From assembly GCF_036504375.1 (NCBI RefSeq), contig NZ_DASXVH010000041.1:1-64000 (forward strand): a stretch of DNA of 64,000 bases. Reading direction: 5' to 3'. The DNA is from Novimethylophilus sp036504375. GTDB taxonomy: Bacteria > Pseudomonadota > Gammaproteobacteria > Burkholderiales > Methylophilaceae. The stretch's first letter is position 1; every line of letters begins with the position of its first letter. Shown piece after piece: positions 9,374 to 18,523 of this stretch. Made by a program: the position numbers and the translations under genes. The notes beneath the pieces were generated by a model, which had not been told where the DNA came from, ran no database searches, and saw only the letters and a list, made by a program, of their open reading frames with translations.

Positions 9374-9404
9374 CGCCGCGCCCGCACAAGGCGCGGCGTT
9401 TTGT
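9374..9404 (+). terminator. Intrinsic terminator-like hairpin abutting plsX
   Basis: A perfect 9-bp stem (CGCCGCGCC at 9374-9382 and GGCGCGGCG at 9390-9398) with a 7-base loop is followed by TTTTGTT. This is a textbook intrinsic terminator shape, 21 bases after the rpmF stop, and it ends one base before the plsX ATG. The T run is short and interrupted by G, so partial read-through is likely. It also occupies the place where a plsX ribosome-binding site should be. Confidence 0.75.
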
Positions 9405-9405
9405 T

Positions 9406-10434
9406 ATGGATATTACTGTCGCCATCGACGCCATGGGGGGCGATCACGGTCCCCATGTCACCATTCCCGCAGCGCTTGAAGCGCTCAAGCGGCATAGTGA
9501 AATCAATATCGTCCTGGTCGGTCTGACCGAAGCTATCGAGATGGAACTGCGCGCTCATGGCGCCAGTGTGGGGCCGCGCCTGCGCATTCATCATGCTGAC
9601 GAAGTCGTCACCATGGACGAGCCGCCATCTTCCGCGTTACGCAACAAGAAAGACTCGTCGATGCGGGTCGCCATCAATCTGGTAAAGAGCGGCGAAGCCA
9701 ACGCCTGCGTTTCTGCCGGTAATACCGGCGCACTGATGGCTGTCGCGCGTTATGTGCTGAAAACCCTGCCCGGTATCGATCGGCCTGCTATCGCGTCGAC
9801 GCTGCCAACGCTTCATGGGCGTACCTTCGTGTTGGATCTCGGCGCCAACGTTGATTGTACTGCCGAACATCTGCTGCAATTCGGCATCATGGGCGCGATG
9901 CTATGCTCCTGTGTGGAGCATAAGGCAAACCCTACGGTCGGGCTGCTCAATATCGGTTCGGAAGTCATCAAGGGCAACGAAGTAGTCAAGGAAGCCGGTG
10001 AGCTGTTTCGCGCCAGCCATCTGAATTTCTATGGCAATGTGGAAGGCAACGATATCTATAAAGGCACCGTGGATGTGGTGGTGTGCGACGGCTTCGTCGG
10101 CAATGTCGCACTTAAGGCTTCGGAAGGTCTTGCCCAGATGATGCGCACCTTCATCACTCAGGAATTCAGGCGCAGTCTGCTGACCAAGCTGATGGGGCTG
10201 GCAGCGATGCCGGTGCTCAATGCCTTCAAAAAGCGCGTAGACCATCGCCGCTACAACGGAGCCAGTTTTTTGGGGCTTAACGGACTTGTCGTCAAGAGTC
10301 ACGGCTCGGCGGATAGCTTCGCTTTCGGTTTTGCCATCGATCAGGCGGTGGAAGAAGCTTGTAGCGGAGTGCTGCGCCGTATCAGCGAACAGATTGCGCT
10401 TGATGCACATCCTGCCATGGTGTCCGCATCTTGA
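9406..10434 (+). CDS. plsX: Phosphate acyltransferase PlsX
   Basis: PlsX converts acyl-ACP to acyl-phosphate, the first committed intermediate for phospholipid synthesis by the PlsX/PlsY route. The 342-residue product starts MDITVAIDAMGGDHGP, the family signature, and contains the SAGNTGALM and DLGANVDC motifs. The ATG at 9406 matches the family start; an upstream in-frame TTG at 9367 would place the terminator hairpin inside the coding region. There is no visible Shine-Dalgarno sequence. The stop overlaps the fabH start. Confidence 0.95.
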   Translation: MDITVAIDAMGGDHGPHVTIPAALEALKRHSEINIVLVGLTEAIEMELRAHGASVGPRLRIHHADEVVTMDEPPSSALRNKKDSSMRVAINLVKSGEANACVSAGNTGALMAVARYVLKTLPGIDRPAIASTLPTLHGRTFVLDLGANVDCTAEHLLQFGIMGAMLCSCVEHKANPTVGLLNIGSEVIKGNEVVKEAGELFRASHLNFYGNVEGNDIYKGTVDVVVCDGFVGNVALKASEGLAQMMRTFITQEFRRSLLTKLMGLAAMPVLNAFKKRVDHRRYNGASFLGLNGLVVKSHGSADSFAFGFAIDQAVEEACSGVLRRISEQIALDAHPAMVSAS

Positions 10435-11384
10435 AGTATTCCCGTATCGCCGGAACCGGCAGCTATCTGCCGGATAATGTTTGCACCAATGCCGATCTCG
10501 AGCGCATGGTGGACACCAGCGACGAATGGATTTTTGCACGCACCGGCATTCGCGAACGCCATATTGCCGCTGACGGAGAATTTACCAGCGATCTCGCGCT
10601 GCACGCCAGCCGGCGCGCGATCGCTGCCGCCGGCATTGCCGCCGATGAGATCGACCTCATCATCGTAGCAACGACCACCCCCGATCAGATATTCCCCAGC
10701 ACCGCATGTACGTTACAGGCCAAACTCGGCGTCAGCGGCGGACCGGCATTCGACATCCAGGCCGTCTGCAGCGGCTTTGTTTACGCACTGGCTACGGCCG
10801 ACCAGTTTATCCGTGCAGGAGGCGCCAAATGCGTACTGGTGGTGGGCGCTGAAACGATCTCTCGCATCACCGACTGGAGCGATCGCACCAACTGCATCCT
10901 CTGGGGCGATGGCGCCGGCGCGGTTGTATTGCAGGCCAGCGATGAGCCCGGCATTCTTTCCACCCATCTGCACGCCGATGGCGGCTATGCCGACTTGTTG
11001 AACGTGCCATGCGGTGTTTCAAAGAAGGGCGGTGCCTCGACCATCGTCATGGAAGGCAGCGCGGTATTCAAGGTGGCGGTGAACACTTTGGACCAGATTG
11101 TCGACGAGACGCTGGAAGCCAACGGTTTGCAAAAATCGGACATCGATTGGCTGGTGCCTCACCAGGCCAATATCCGCATCATTCAGGCAACGGCCAAGAA
11201 GCTGGGCATGGGCATGGAGCGGGTCGTGGTTACAGTGGACCAGCATGGCAACACTTCCGCCGCCTCCATTCCGCTGGCGCTGGATGTCGCGGTGCGCGAT
11301 GGCCGCATCAAGAGGGGCGAAACCATTCTGATGGAGGCTTTCGGTGGCGGTTTCACCTGGGGTTCTGCGTTACTGAAATATTGA
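10431..11384 (+). CDS. fabH: 3-oxoacyl-ACP synthase III (FabH)
   Basis: FabH condenses acetyl-CoA with malonyl-ACP to start fatty acid synthesis. The 317-residue product has the Cys-His-Asn triad: C113 in AVCSGF, H244 in PHQAN and N274 in HGNTS. The start is a TTG whose last two bases begin the plsX TGA stop, giving a tight translational overlap; the product begins MKYSRIAGTGSYLP, which matches the family. It is part of the plsX-fabH-fabD-fabG-acpP-fabF run. Confidence 0.96.
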   Translation: MKYSRIAGTGSYLPDNVCTNADLERMVDTSDEWIFARTGIRERHIAADGEFTSDLALHASRRAIAAAGIAADEIDLIIVATTTPDQIFPSTACTLQAKLGVSGGPAFDIQAVCSGFVYALATADQFIRAGGAKCVLVVGAETISRITDWSDRTNCILWGDGAGAVVLQASDEPGILSTHLHADGGYADLLNVPCGVSKKGGASTIVMEGSAVFKVAVNTLDQIVDETLEANGLQKSDIDWLVPHQANIRIIQATAKKLGMGMERVVVTVDQHGNTSAASIPLALDVAVRDGRIKRGETILMEAFGGGFTWGSALLKY

Positions 11385-11413
11385 TTATTCAGGCATTAAA
11401 TTAAGAGATCAGC

Positions 11414-12343
11414 ATGAAATTCGCATTCCTTTTCCCCGGCCAGGGCTCCCAATCCGTCGGCATGATGCAGGGATTCGGCGACCTCGCGGTGGTGCGCGAT
11501 GCGTTTGCCGAGGCTTCCGACGTGCTTGGCCTGGATTTTTGGCGCATGGCTACCGAAGCCAACGAGGATCTGAATCTCACTACCAACACGCAGCCGCTGA
11601 TGCTGACTGCCGGCATCGCCACATGGCGGGCCTGGCTACATGCCGATGGCGCGCAGCCTGCGATGATGGCGGGCCACAGCCTGGGCGAATACACCGCTTT
11701 GGTTGCGGCTGGGGCGTTGACCTTCAAGGATGCGTTGCCCCTGGTGCGCTACCGCGCTGAAGTGATGCAATCCGCCGTGGCCGAAGGCGTGGGCGCCATG
11801 GCCGCGATTCTCGGGCTTGATGACGATGCAGTGCGGGCTGCCTGTGCGGAAGCCGCGCAGGGCGAGGTGCTGGAAGCGGTCAATTTCAACTCCCCGGGGC
11901 AGGTGGTGATCGCCGGCAACAAGGCTGCGGTGGAGCGCGGCATGGAAGCCGCCAAGGCCAAAGGCGCCAAGCGCGCATTAACCTTGCCGGTGAGCGTGCC
12001 GTCCCACTGCGCATTGATGAGGCCTGCCGCCGACAAGCTGAAAATCTATCTGGAGCAAGTCGCCATCTCTATGCCGCAGGTGCCGGTACTGCATAATGCC
12101 GATGTGACAGCTTACGACAATGTTTTGCAAATCAAGGATGCGCTGGTGCGTCAGCTACACAGCCCGGTACGCTGGGTGGAATCGGTGCAGAAGATGGCGG
12201 GCGAGGGTATCGCCATTGCAGCCGAATGTGGTCCCGGCAAGGTGTTGTCGGGATTGAACAAACGCATCGTAGCCGAGATGCCCTGCCTTGCGTTGACGGG
12301 CGCGGATGCCATTTCTGACGCCAAAGTGCAATTCGCAGTATAA
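11414..12343 (+). CDS. fabD: Malonyl-CoA-ACP transacylase FabD
   Basis: FabD loads malonyl groups from CoA onto acyl carrier protein. The 309-residue product begins with FLFPGQGSQSVGM and has the nucleophile elbow GHSLGEY (Ser89) and the catalytic histidine in VPSHCALM. An AAGAGATC ribosome-binding sequence precedes the ATG. The order fabH-fabD-fabG with short gaps is the usual one. Confidence 0.96.
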   Translation: MKFAFLFPGQGSQSVGMMQGFGDLAVVRDAFAEASDVLGLDFWRMATEANEDLNLTTNTQPLMLTAGIATWRAWLHADGAQPAMMAGHSLGEYTALVAAGALTFKDALPLVRYRAEVMQSAVAEGVGAMAAILGLDDDAVRAACAEAAQGEVLEAVNFNSPGQVVIAGNKAAVERGMEAAKAKGAKRALTLPVSVPSHCALMRPAADKLKIYLEQVAISMPQVPVLHNADVTAYDNVLQIKDALVRQLHSPVRWVESVQKMAGEGIAIAAECGPGKVLSGLNKRIVAEMPCLALTGADAISDAKVQFAV

Positions 12344-12351
12344 GGAGAACA

Positions 12352-13095
12352 ATGATGTTGAACGGACAAATCGCATTGGTTACCGGCGCCAGCCGCGGCA
12401 TTGGTGCCGCCGTCGCGCTGGAATTGGGTAAGCGCGGCGCGACCGTGATCGGAACCGCTACGACCGTCGGCGGGGCGGAACAAATCAGCCAGGCGTTGCA
12501 TCAGAGCGGCGTCAGGGGCGATGGCATGGCATTGGATGTCAATGATGCGGCGCAAATAGAGTCGGCGCTTAAGGCCATTGCCGAAAAGTTCGGCGTTATC
12601 ACGATACTGGTCAACAATGCCGGCATCACCCGTGACACATTGCTGATGCGCATGAGCGAGGAGGATTGGGATGCGGTTCTGTCGACCAACCTCAAATCGG
12701 TGTTTCGCCTGTCGCAGGCGGTATTGCGCCCGATGATGAAAGCCCGCCAGGGACGTATCGTCAGCATTTCTTCGGTGGTCGGACATATGGGCAATGCCGG
12801 TCAGACCAACTACGCCGCGGCCAAGGCCGGCATGACCGGCTTCACCAAGTCGCTGGCACGCGAGGTAGGCAGCCGCGGCATCACGGTGAACTGTGTGGCG
12901 CCGGGTTTCATCGACACCGACATGACGCGCGCACTTTCGGAAGAGCAGCGCAACGGCCTGATTCAGCATGTCCCTGCCGGGCGTTTCGGCAGTGTGGAAG
13001 ACATCGCTGCTGCAGTAGCATTCCTAGCTTCACCCGCTGCAGGTTACATTACCGGCGAAACATTGCATGTCAATGGCGGAATGTACATGGCCTGA
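12352..13095 (+). CDS. fabG: 3-oxoacyl-ACP reductase FabG
   Basis: FabG is the NADPH-dependent beta-ketoacyl-ACP reductase of fatty acid elongation and a short-chain dehydrogenase. The 247-residue product has the TGASRGIG nucleotide-binding loop, the LVNNAG motif, the catalytic Ser in SISSVVGHMGN and the YAAAK pair. Two ATG codons are adjacent (12352 and 12355); the AAGGAGAAC ribosome-binding sequence at 12342-12350 overlaps the fabD stop and fits the second slightly better. Confidence 0.95.
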   Translation: MMLNGQIALVTGASRGIGAAVALELGKRGATVIGTATTVGGAEQISQALHQSGVRGDGMALDVNDAAQIESALKAIAEKFGVITILVNNAGITRDTLLMRMSEEDWDAVLSTNLKSVFRLSQAVLRPMMKARQGRIVSISSVVGHMGNAGQTNYAAAKAGMTGFTKSLAREVGSRGITVNCVAPGFIDTDMTRALSEEQRNGLIQHVPAGRFGSVEDIAAAVAFLASPAAGYITGETLHVNGGMYMA

Positions 13096-13108
13096 CAGGC
13101 CGTTTCTT

Positions 13109-13135
13109 TTGAAATCGGCTGGAGTTTGCTAGAAT
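13109..13135 (+). promoter_or_regulatory. Possible sigma-70 promoter for acpP
   Basis: TTGAAA at 13109-13114 and TAGAAT at 13130-13135 are separated by 15 bases, about 40 bases before acpP. acpP is commonly expressed above the rest of the fab operon from its own promoter, which fits. The spacer is shorter than ideal. Confidence 0.4.
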
Positions 13136-13175
13136 GGCGCCAGCTTTTTGCTACAACTTGAAAGGGAGAAATTGA

Positions 13176-13412
13176 ATGTCTGATATCGAACAGCGTGTTA
13201 AGAAGATCGTTACCGAGCAATTGGGCGCGAATGAAGCTGACGTCAAGAATGCGTCTTCTTTTGTGGACGATCTGGGTGCTGATTCTCTCGACACCGTAGA
13301 ATTGGTGATGGCTCTGGAAGAGGAATTCGACTGCGAAATCCCCGATGAAGAAGCCGAAAAGATTACCACCGTGCAACAAGCGATTGACTACGTCAACGCT
13401 CACGTCAAATAA
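13176..13412 (+). CDS. acpP: Acyl carrier protein
   Basis: A 78-residue acidic protein with the phosphopantetheine attachment serine, Ser37, in the conserved GADSLDTVELVMALEEEF stretch. It carries the growing acyl chain through fatty acid synthesis. A strong AAAGGGAG ribosome-binding sequence precedes the ATG. It lies between fabG and fabF, as in most Proteobacteria. Confidence 0.98.
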   Translation: MSDIEQRVKKIVTEQLGANEADVKNASSFVDDLGADSLDTVELVMALEEEFDCEIPDEEAEKITTVQQAIDYVNAHVK

Positions 13413-13454
13413 GAATTCATTCTTTTTCCTATATAGTTTTTTCCTGGAGTAGCC

Positions 13455-14693
13455 TTGTCCAAGCGTAGGGTCGTCATTACTGGCCTGGGGATTGTCTCGC
13501 CTGTCGGTATCGGTGTGAAAGCCTCCTGGGCCAGCATCGTAGCCGGCAAATCCGGCATTACCCGTATCACAAAGTTCGACCCGAGCGCTTTTGCCTCCCA
13601 GGTTGCCGGTGAGGTAAAGGATTTCGATGTGACGCAATATCTGTCTCCAAAAGAGGCGCGGCGCATGGATACCTTCATCCAGTACGGGCTGGTGGCCGGC
13701 ATGGAAGCGGTCAAGGATTCCGGTATCGAAGTCACCGAAGAGAATGCCGAACGCATCGGTGTTTCCATCGGCGCCGGCATCGGCGGCCTGCAGCTGATCG
13801 AGGATACGGACAAGGTCTACATGGAGAGCGGTCCGCGCAAGATTTCGCCGTTCTTCATTCCGGGCACCATCATCAACATGATTTCCGGCAATCTGTCGAT
13901 CATGTACGGGTTCAAGGGGCCGAACATAGCTATCGTTACCGCTTGTACCACGGCTACGCACTGCATCGGCGATGCGGCGCGCATGATCGAGTATGGCGAT
14001 GCCGATGTCATGGTTGCCGGCGGTGCGGAAGCCGCAATTACGCCACTTTCGGTAGGCGGTTTTGCCTCGGCGCGTGCGCTTTCCACCCGCAACGACGATC
14101 CCGCAACGGCAAGCCGCCCGTGGGATTCGGAGCGCGACGGATTCGTCATTGGAGAAGGCGCAGGCGTACTGGTATTGGAAGAGTATGAGCATGCGCGTAA
14201 GCGCGGCGCCATGATTTATGGCGAAGTCGCCGGTTTCGGCATGAGCGCCGATGCCTATCATATGACCACGCCTTCGGAGAATGGCGAAGGCGCCGCACGC
14301 TGCATGCGCAATGCGCTCAATAATGCAGGCCTCAATGCCGACCAGGTGGATTACGTCAACGCGCACGGTACCTCTACGCCCGCGGGCGACATGGCTGAAA
14401 CGCAAGCGGCCAAGCGTTTGTTCGGCGATCATGCCGGCAGGCTGGCGATGAGTTCCACCAAATCCATGACCGGCCATTTATTAGGTGCCGCGGGGGGGGT
14501 GGAAGCTGTATTCTCGGCTTTGGCGCTACGTGATCAGATCGCACCGCCTACGATCAATATTTTCAATCAGGATTCGCGGTGCGACCTCGATTACGTACCG
14601 AATGAGGCTAGGAATATGAAGATCGATGTCGCCATTTCCAATTCGTTTGGTTTTGGTGGCACTAACGGAACACTGGTATTCCGTAAACTGTAG
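13455..14693 (+). CDS. fabF: 3-oxoacyl-ACP synthase II (FabF)
   Basis: FabF elongates acyl-ACP chains by decarboxylative condensation. The 412-residue product has the catalytic Cys164 in TACTTATHCIG and two histidines in HGTSTPAGD and GHLLGAAG. The start is a TTG (TTG TCC AAG CGT AGG) after a CTGGAG ribosome-binding sequence; it gives the family N terminus SKRRVVITGLG. It is the last gene of the fab operon, followed by a strong terminator. A second fabF-like gene lies at 54943-56217. Confidence 0.96.
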   Translation: MSKRRVVITGLGIVSPVGIGVKASWASIVAGKSGITRITKFDPSAFASQVAGEVKDFDVTQYLSPKEARRMDTFIQYGLVAGMEAVKDSGIEVTEENAERIGVSIGAGIGGLQLIEDTDKVYMESGPRKISPFFIPGTIINMISGNLSIMYGFKGPNIAIVTACTTATHCIGDAARMIEYGDADVMVAGGAEAAITPLSVGGFASARALSTRNDDPATASRPWDSERDGFVIGEGAGVLVLEEYEHARKRGAMIYGEVAGFGMSADAYHMTTPSENGEGAARCMRNALNNAGLNADQVDYVNAHGTSTPAGDMAETQAAKRLFGDHAGRLAMSSTKSMTGHLLGAAGGVEAVFSALALRDQIAPPTINIFNQDSRCDLDYVPNEARNMKIDVAISNSFGFGGTNGTLVFRKL

Positions 14694-14719
14694 ATATTTA
14701 TTTAACTTTGAAATATGAA

Positions 14720-14750
14720 AAACGGGGCTTTTACAGCCCCGTTTCTGTTT
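14720..14750 (+). terminator. Intrinsic terminator after fabF
   Basis: A 10-bp perfect stem (AAACGGGGCT at 14720-14729 and AGCCCCGTTT at 14735-14744) with a 5-base loop is followed by CTGTTT, 26 bases after the fabF stop. Confidence 0.9.
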
Positions 14751-15053
14751 CCTTATGCACAGCTATTGTTAATTTGTCAATTTTTTCCGGAAATAACCAC
14801 ATTGGGGCATGCCAAATTGATGAGTTAACGTTAAGTACATGATTTATAAATAATTATTTCAATTGTCAAAAAATAGGCAATTTGGAAAAATTCAATGAAT
14901 AGTGGGGCTTAGATATCTTTTCCATGGATTGCTCACAATATTATCCACAGGTTTTGTGAAGAACTTCAAAACTATTCCAATTATCTATTTATGAAACAAT
15001 CCGAGCGAATGTCGTTGCCTTGAAATGACCGGTAGCCGGTACAATAGCGCTCC
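14751..15053. other. AT-rich intergenic region with two DnaA-box matches
   Basis: No gene is visible in this gap. It is much richer in A and T than its surroundings and contains two exact matches to the DnaA-box consensus TTATNCACA on the plus strand: TTATGCACA at 14753-14761 and TTATCCACA at 14941-14949. No dnaA, dnaN or gidA gene is in the window, so this is not the usual setting of oriC. The promoter of the pabC operon must lie near its right end. Confidence 0.5.
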
Positions 15054-15893
15054 ATGCAATATGTACATGTATACCTCGTTAATGGACGTCGTGAAAATGG
15101 ATTGACGCCATTTGACCGTGGCTTTGCCTATGGCGACGGAGTGTTCCGTACATTGCCCATATATTTCGGCATGCCGCATTGCTGGGGTCGGCATTACCGG
15201 CGCTTGCAAGCTGATTGCAATGCTTTGGGAATCGTGTGTCCTGCTGAAGGAGTTTTGCGCGCCGACATTGCCCAACTGGTGGGGAATGGTGAAGACGGCG
15301 TGGTCAAGGTTACGATCACCCGCGGTGAGAGTGAGCGCGGATATGCGGTACCGCCTCTTGCCCAGCCGACCAGGGTCGTGAGTAAAACGGCTTTGCCGAA
15401 TTACCCGGAAAGCCATTTTTCCGAGGGCGTGACATTGTTTTTATGTGCTACGCGTCTTGCCCGTCAGCCGCGTCTGGCAGGCATTAAACATCTCAATCGG
15501 CTGGAAAATGTACTGGCGCGCATGGAATGGGTCGATTCCCAGATCGCCGACGGTTTGCTGCTGGATGACGATGGCAATGTCATCGAATGTACCATGAGCA
15601 ATTTGTTTGTCCGGATGGGCGATACCTTGGTTACCCCGGACCTGTCTCGCTGCGGAGTGGCTGGTGTAACGCGCGAACGCGTATTGGAGTTGGCGCCTGT
15701 GTTGGGATATACGGCAGAGACCAGGCACCTGCGTTTATCGGAATTGATGGACGCGGATGAAGTTGTTATTTGCAATAGCCTGTTTGGAGCCTGGCAGGTA
15801 AGGCATTTGGCCAGCCATGCATGGCCGGTGGGAACATTGGCGTCGCGCTTGCGCGAAAAACTGCGTAAGGATGATGATGCGATTAGTTTCTAG
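15054..15893 (+). CDS. pabC: Aminodeoxychorismate lyase PabC
   Basis: PabC is a PLP-dependent class IV aminotransferase-fold enzyme that releases p-aminobenzoate from aminodeoxychorismate for folate synthesis. The 279-residue product has the early RGFAYGDGVFRT motif, the PLP lysine in GIKHLNRLENVLAR and the ECTMSNLF motif. Its place before mltG and tmk is the standard gene order and separates it from branched-chain aminotransferases. Its last 23 bases overlap mltG. Confidence 0.93.
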   Translation: MQYVHVYLVNGRRENGLTPFDRGFAYGDGVFRTLPIYFGMPHCWGRHYRRLQADCNALGIVCPAEGVLRADIAQLVGNGEDGVVKVTITRGESERGYAVPPLAQPTRVVSKTALPNYPESHFSEGVTLFLCATRLARQPRLAGIKHLNRLENVLARMEWVDSQIADGLLLDDDGNVIECTMSNLFVRMGDTLVTPDLSRCGVAGVTRERVLELAPVLGYTAETRHLRLSELMDADEVVICNSLFGAWQVRHLASHAWPVGTLASRLREKLRKDDDAISF

Positions 15894-16875
15894 GTTGACA
15901 TTACTAGCGACCATATTAGCCATAGCCGGTGCAGCATGGCTGTGGCATTTTTCCCAAACGCCTCTCGCCATACCCGACAAGCCGCATGCGCTCGTCGTCA
16001 AGCCGGGCAGTACCATCCGTACCGTCGCGCGCCAGCTGGTCGAGGAGCGCATGCTTGAGGAACCGTGGAGCTTCATGATAATGGCGCGTCTGACCGGGCA
16101 CGCCGCCGATCTCAAGGCAGGCAATTATCTATTCGATTCGGACGTTTCCCCATACCGGCTGTTCGGCATGCTGACCAATGGCGACGTCACGCAAATCGGC
16201 ATTACGTTCATCGAAGGCTGGACATTTCATCAGATGCGCGATGAACTCAATCGCCATGAAGGTATTAAGCATCTGGGCATGGGGCTTTCCGATGCCGAGA
16301 TCCTGCGGCGTATCGGTGCTTCCGAACCTTATCCAGAAGGATTGTTTTTCCCTGATACCTATTATTTTTCCAGCAGTATGAGCGACTTGGATATCCTCAA
16401 GCGAGCTTATCAGGCCATGCATCAGAAACTGGATTCTGCCTGGCAAACAAGATCGCCTAGCTTGCCTTATGCCACCCCCTATGAAGCATTGATACTGGCA
16501 TCCATTGTGGAAAAGGAAACCGGAAAGACGGAAGAGCGTCCAAAAATCGCCCGGGTATTTCTCAATCGTTTGAAAATGGGCATGCGATTGCAGACTGATC
16601 CTACCGTCATCTATGGTATGGGGGAGAGCTTCGATGGCAATATCCGAAAAAGAGACTTGCTGGCCGATAACCCCTACAACACTTATACGCGCAGTGGTCT
16701 GCCTCCTACACCAATCGCCAATCCGGGAATGGGCGCGATCGAAGCGGCCCTTAACCCTGATATGGATACCGGCTATCTTTATTTTGTAGGCAAGGGCGAC
16801 GGCAGTCACGTTTTTTCAAAAACCTTGACGGAGCATAATCGCGCGGTGACCAGATACCAGTTGGGCAAGAACTGA
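15871..16875 (+). CDS. mltG: Endolytic murein transglycosylase MltG
   Basis: MltG cleaves nascent peptidoglycan strands at the inner membrane and sets glycan chain length. The product of about 334 residues has an N-terminal membrane anchor (LTLLATILAIAGAAWLWHF), a LysM-like segment (VKPGSTIRTVARQL) and the catalytic YceG domain with the glutamate in LILASIVEKETG. The start is one of three consecutive ATG codons at 15871, inside the end of pabC; residues upstream in the frame do not fit. Its stop overlaps the tmk ATG. Confidence 0.94.
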   Translation: MMMRLVSRLTLLATILAIAGAAWLWHFSQTPLAIPDKPHALVVKPGSTIRTVARQLVEERMLEEPWSFMIMARLTGHAADLKAGNYLFDSDVSPYRLFGMLTNGDVTQIGITFIEGWTFHQMRDELNRHEGIKHLGMGLSDAEILRRIGASEPYPEGLFFPDTYYFSSSMSDLDILKRAYQAMHQKLDSAWQTRSPSLPYATPYEALILASIVEKETGKTEERPKIARVFLNRLKMGMRLQTDPTVIYGMGESFDGNIRKRDLLADNPYNTYTRSGLPPTPIANPGMGAIEAALNPDMDTGYLYFVGKGDGSHVFSKTLTEHNRAVTRYQLGKN

Positions 16876-17483
16876 TGCAACGAGGCAAATTCATTACCCT
16901 GGAAGGCGTGGACGGAGCAGGCAAGAGCACTCATCTGCCGTTCATTACCGAACTGTTGAAATCGAGTGGCCATGAAACAGTGGTCACGCGCGAACCGGGC
17001 GGTACTCCGCTGGGTGAGCGCCTGCGCGAACTGCTGCTACACGAAGCGATGCATCCCGAGACCGAAACCCTGCTGATGTTTGCAGCCCGGCGGGAGCATA
17101 TTGACAAGGTTATTCTGCCTGCATTGGAAAGAGGCGCATGGGTGCTTTCAGACAGATTTACCGATGCCAGCTTTGCCTATCAATACGGCGGGCGCGGCGT
17201 TTCCAAAGACAAGATCAAAACTATGGAAAATTGGGTGCAAGGAAATTTGCAGCCTGATTTGACATTGTTGTTTGATGTGCCGGTCTCGGTAAGCTGTCAG
17301 AGGTTGGCAGGAGCGCGTGATCCCGACCGGTTTGAGCGTGAGAATGCCGCGTTTTTTAAACGCATACGCGCCGCCTACCAGGAACGAGCAAGCTCGTTTC
17401 CAGCAAGGTTTCGTATTATAGATTCCAGTCAATCGCTGGAGTCTATCAGGAAAGTACTTGAAGATATATTTATATCAATTTGA
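16875..17483 (+). CDS. tmk: Thymidylate kinase
   Basis: Tmk phosphorylates dTMP to dTDP. The 202-residue product has the P-loop GVDGAGKST at residues 11-19, the TREPGGT substrate-binding motif and the DRFTDASFAYQ lid region. Its ATG overlaps the mltG stop (TGATG), and its TGA stop overlaps the holB TTG start. Confidence 0.96.
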   Translation: MQRGKFITLEGVDGAGKSTHLPFITELLKSSGHETVVTREPGGTPLGERLRELLLHEAMHPETETLLMFAARREHIDKVILPALERGAWVLSDRFTDASFAYQYGGRGVSKDKIKTMENWVQGNLQPDLTLLFDVPVSVSCQRLAGARDPDRFERENAAFFKRIRAAYQERASSFPARFRIIDSSQSLESIRKVLEDIFISI

Positions 17484-18523
17484 ATAATATAGAAATATAT
17501 CCATGGCAGATTGAATCATGGCAGCGCATTCTGGAGATGCGTGAGCGTATGCCGCACGCCCTGTTATTGCATGGACGGCAAGGCATCGGAAAATTGGCTT
17601 TTGCCCGCGCGCTGGCACATGTTCTGCTGTGCGAGTCGCCGGATAACGCTGGTTTTGCCTGCGGCGGCTGCCTAAGCTGCGGCTGGATGGCGCAGGGCAA
17701 TCACCCGGATTTTCGTCTGATTGAACCCGAGGACAGAACCGAAGGCGAAGCTGATGTTAGCGATGCCGAAGGGGATACGGTAACGAGCCGGTCCAGGAGG
17801 AAATCGCGCTTTATCGTAGTCGATCAAATCCGGGCCTTGAATGAGCTGACTGCGTTGTCCACGCACCGCAATGGGTTGCGCATCATGGTGTTGCATCCGG
17901 CTGAAGCGCTGAATGCCAACGCTGCCAACGCGCTACTTAAAATGCTTGAAGAGCCGCCGCCGGCAACGTTGTTCCTGCTGATTACGCATCAAGCTCAGCG
18001 TTTATTGCCAACCATCCGTAGCCGATGCCATAAAATCGCCATGCCGGTGCCGAGCCGTTCAGCGTCTGAGGCATGGTTGTCGGCTCAAGGCGTTACATCA
18101 TCGGCATTCTGTCTCGCTCAAACCGGTGGTGCCCCGCTTGCGGCCATGGAAGCCGATAGCGCCGCGGTACGGGAGGAGATCGAAGCATTTGCCGGTCAGC
18201 TTTCCCTGGGCGGACGCATCGATCCATTCAGTGCGGCAACAGCATGGGCGAAAAACGATTTTGGCGCGGCCATTGCCGCATTACAGAAATGGTGTTACGA
18301 CTTGATGTCGGTTCGGCTCGCGGACCAGGTGCGTTATTTTCCGCACCAGCGACCCTCTTTGCAAGCCATGGGCAAAAGCGTAGACTTGCGGCTGCTGTTG
18401 GAGTTTCAGCGCATACTCATAGAGGCGCGTGCGCAGGTGTCACATTCCCTGAATACCGAACTGCAGCTGGAGGCATTACTGGTGCGTTATGCGCAATTGT
18501 TTCCCGGCTCTACCAGATCATGA
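17480..18523 (+). CDS. holB: DNA polymerase III subunit delta'
   Basis: HolB is the delta-prime subunit of the clamp loader. The 347-residue product begins with the typical YPWQIESWQRI, has a degenerate P-loop (GRQGIGK), the zinc-binding cysteines (CGGCLSCGWMAQGNHPDF preceded by C53) and the LLKMLEEPPPATLFLLIT stretch. The start is a TTG overlapping the tmk stop. The tmk-holB-pilZ-tatD order is conserved in Proteobacteria. The stop overlaps the next ATG. Confidence 0.94.
   Translation: MNNIEIYPWQIESWQRILEMRERMPHALLLHGRQGIGKLAFARALAHVLLCESPDNAGFACGGCLSCGWMAQGNHPDFRLIEPEDRTEGEADVSDAEGDTVTSRSRRKSRFIVVDQIRALNELTALSTHRNGLRIMVLHPAEALNANAANALLKMLEEPPPATLFLLITHQAQRLLPTIRSRCHKIAMPVPSRSASEAWLSAQGVTSSAFCLAQTGGAPLAAMEADSAAVREEIEAFAGQLSLGGRIDPFSAATAWAKNDFGAAIAALQKWCYDLMSVRLADQVRYFPHQRPSLQAMGKSVDLRLLLEFQRILIEARAQVSHSLNTELQLEALLVRYAQLFPGSTRS

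Noticed and set aside
13044..14477. A 477-codon minus-strand open frame
   Set aside because: It is antisense to fabF, acpP and the end of fabG.
14751..15053. Chromosomal origin oriC
   Set aside because: Only two DnaA boxes, no dnaA, dnaN, gyrB or gidA neighbours.
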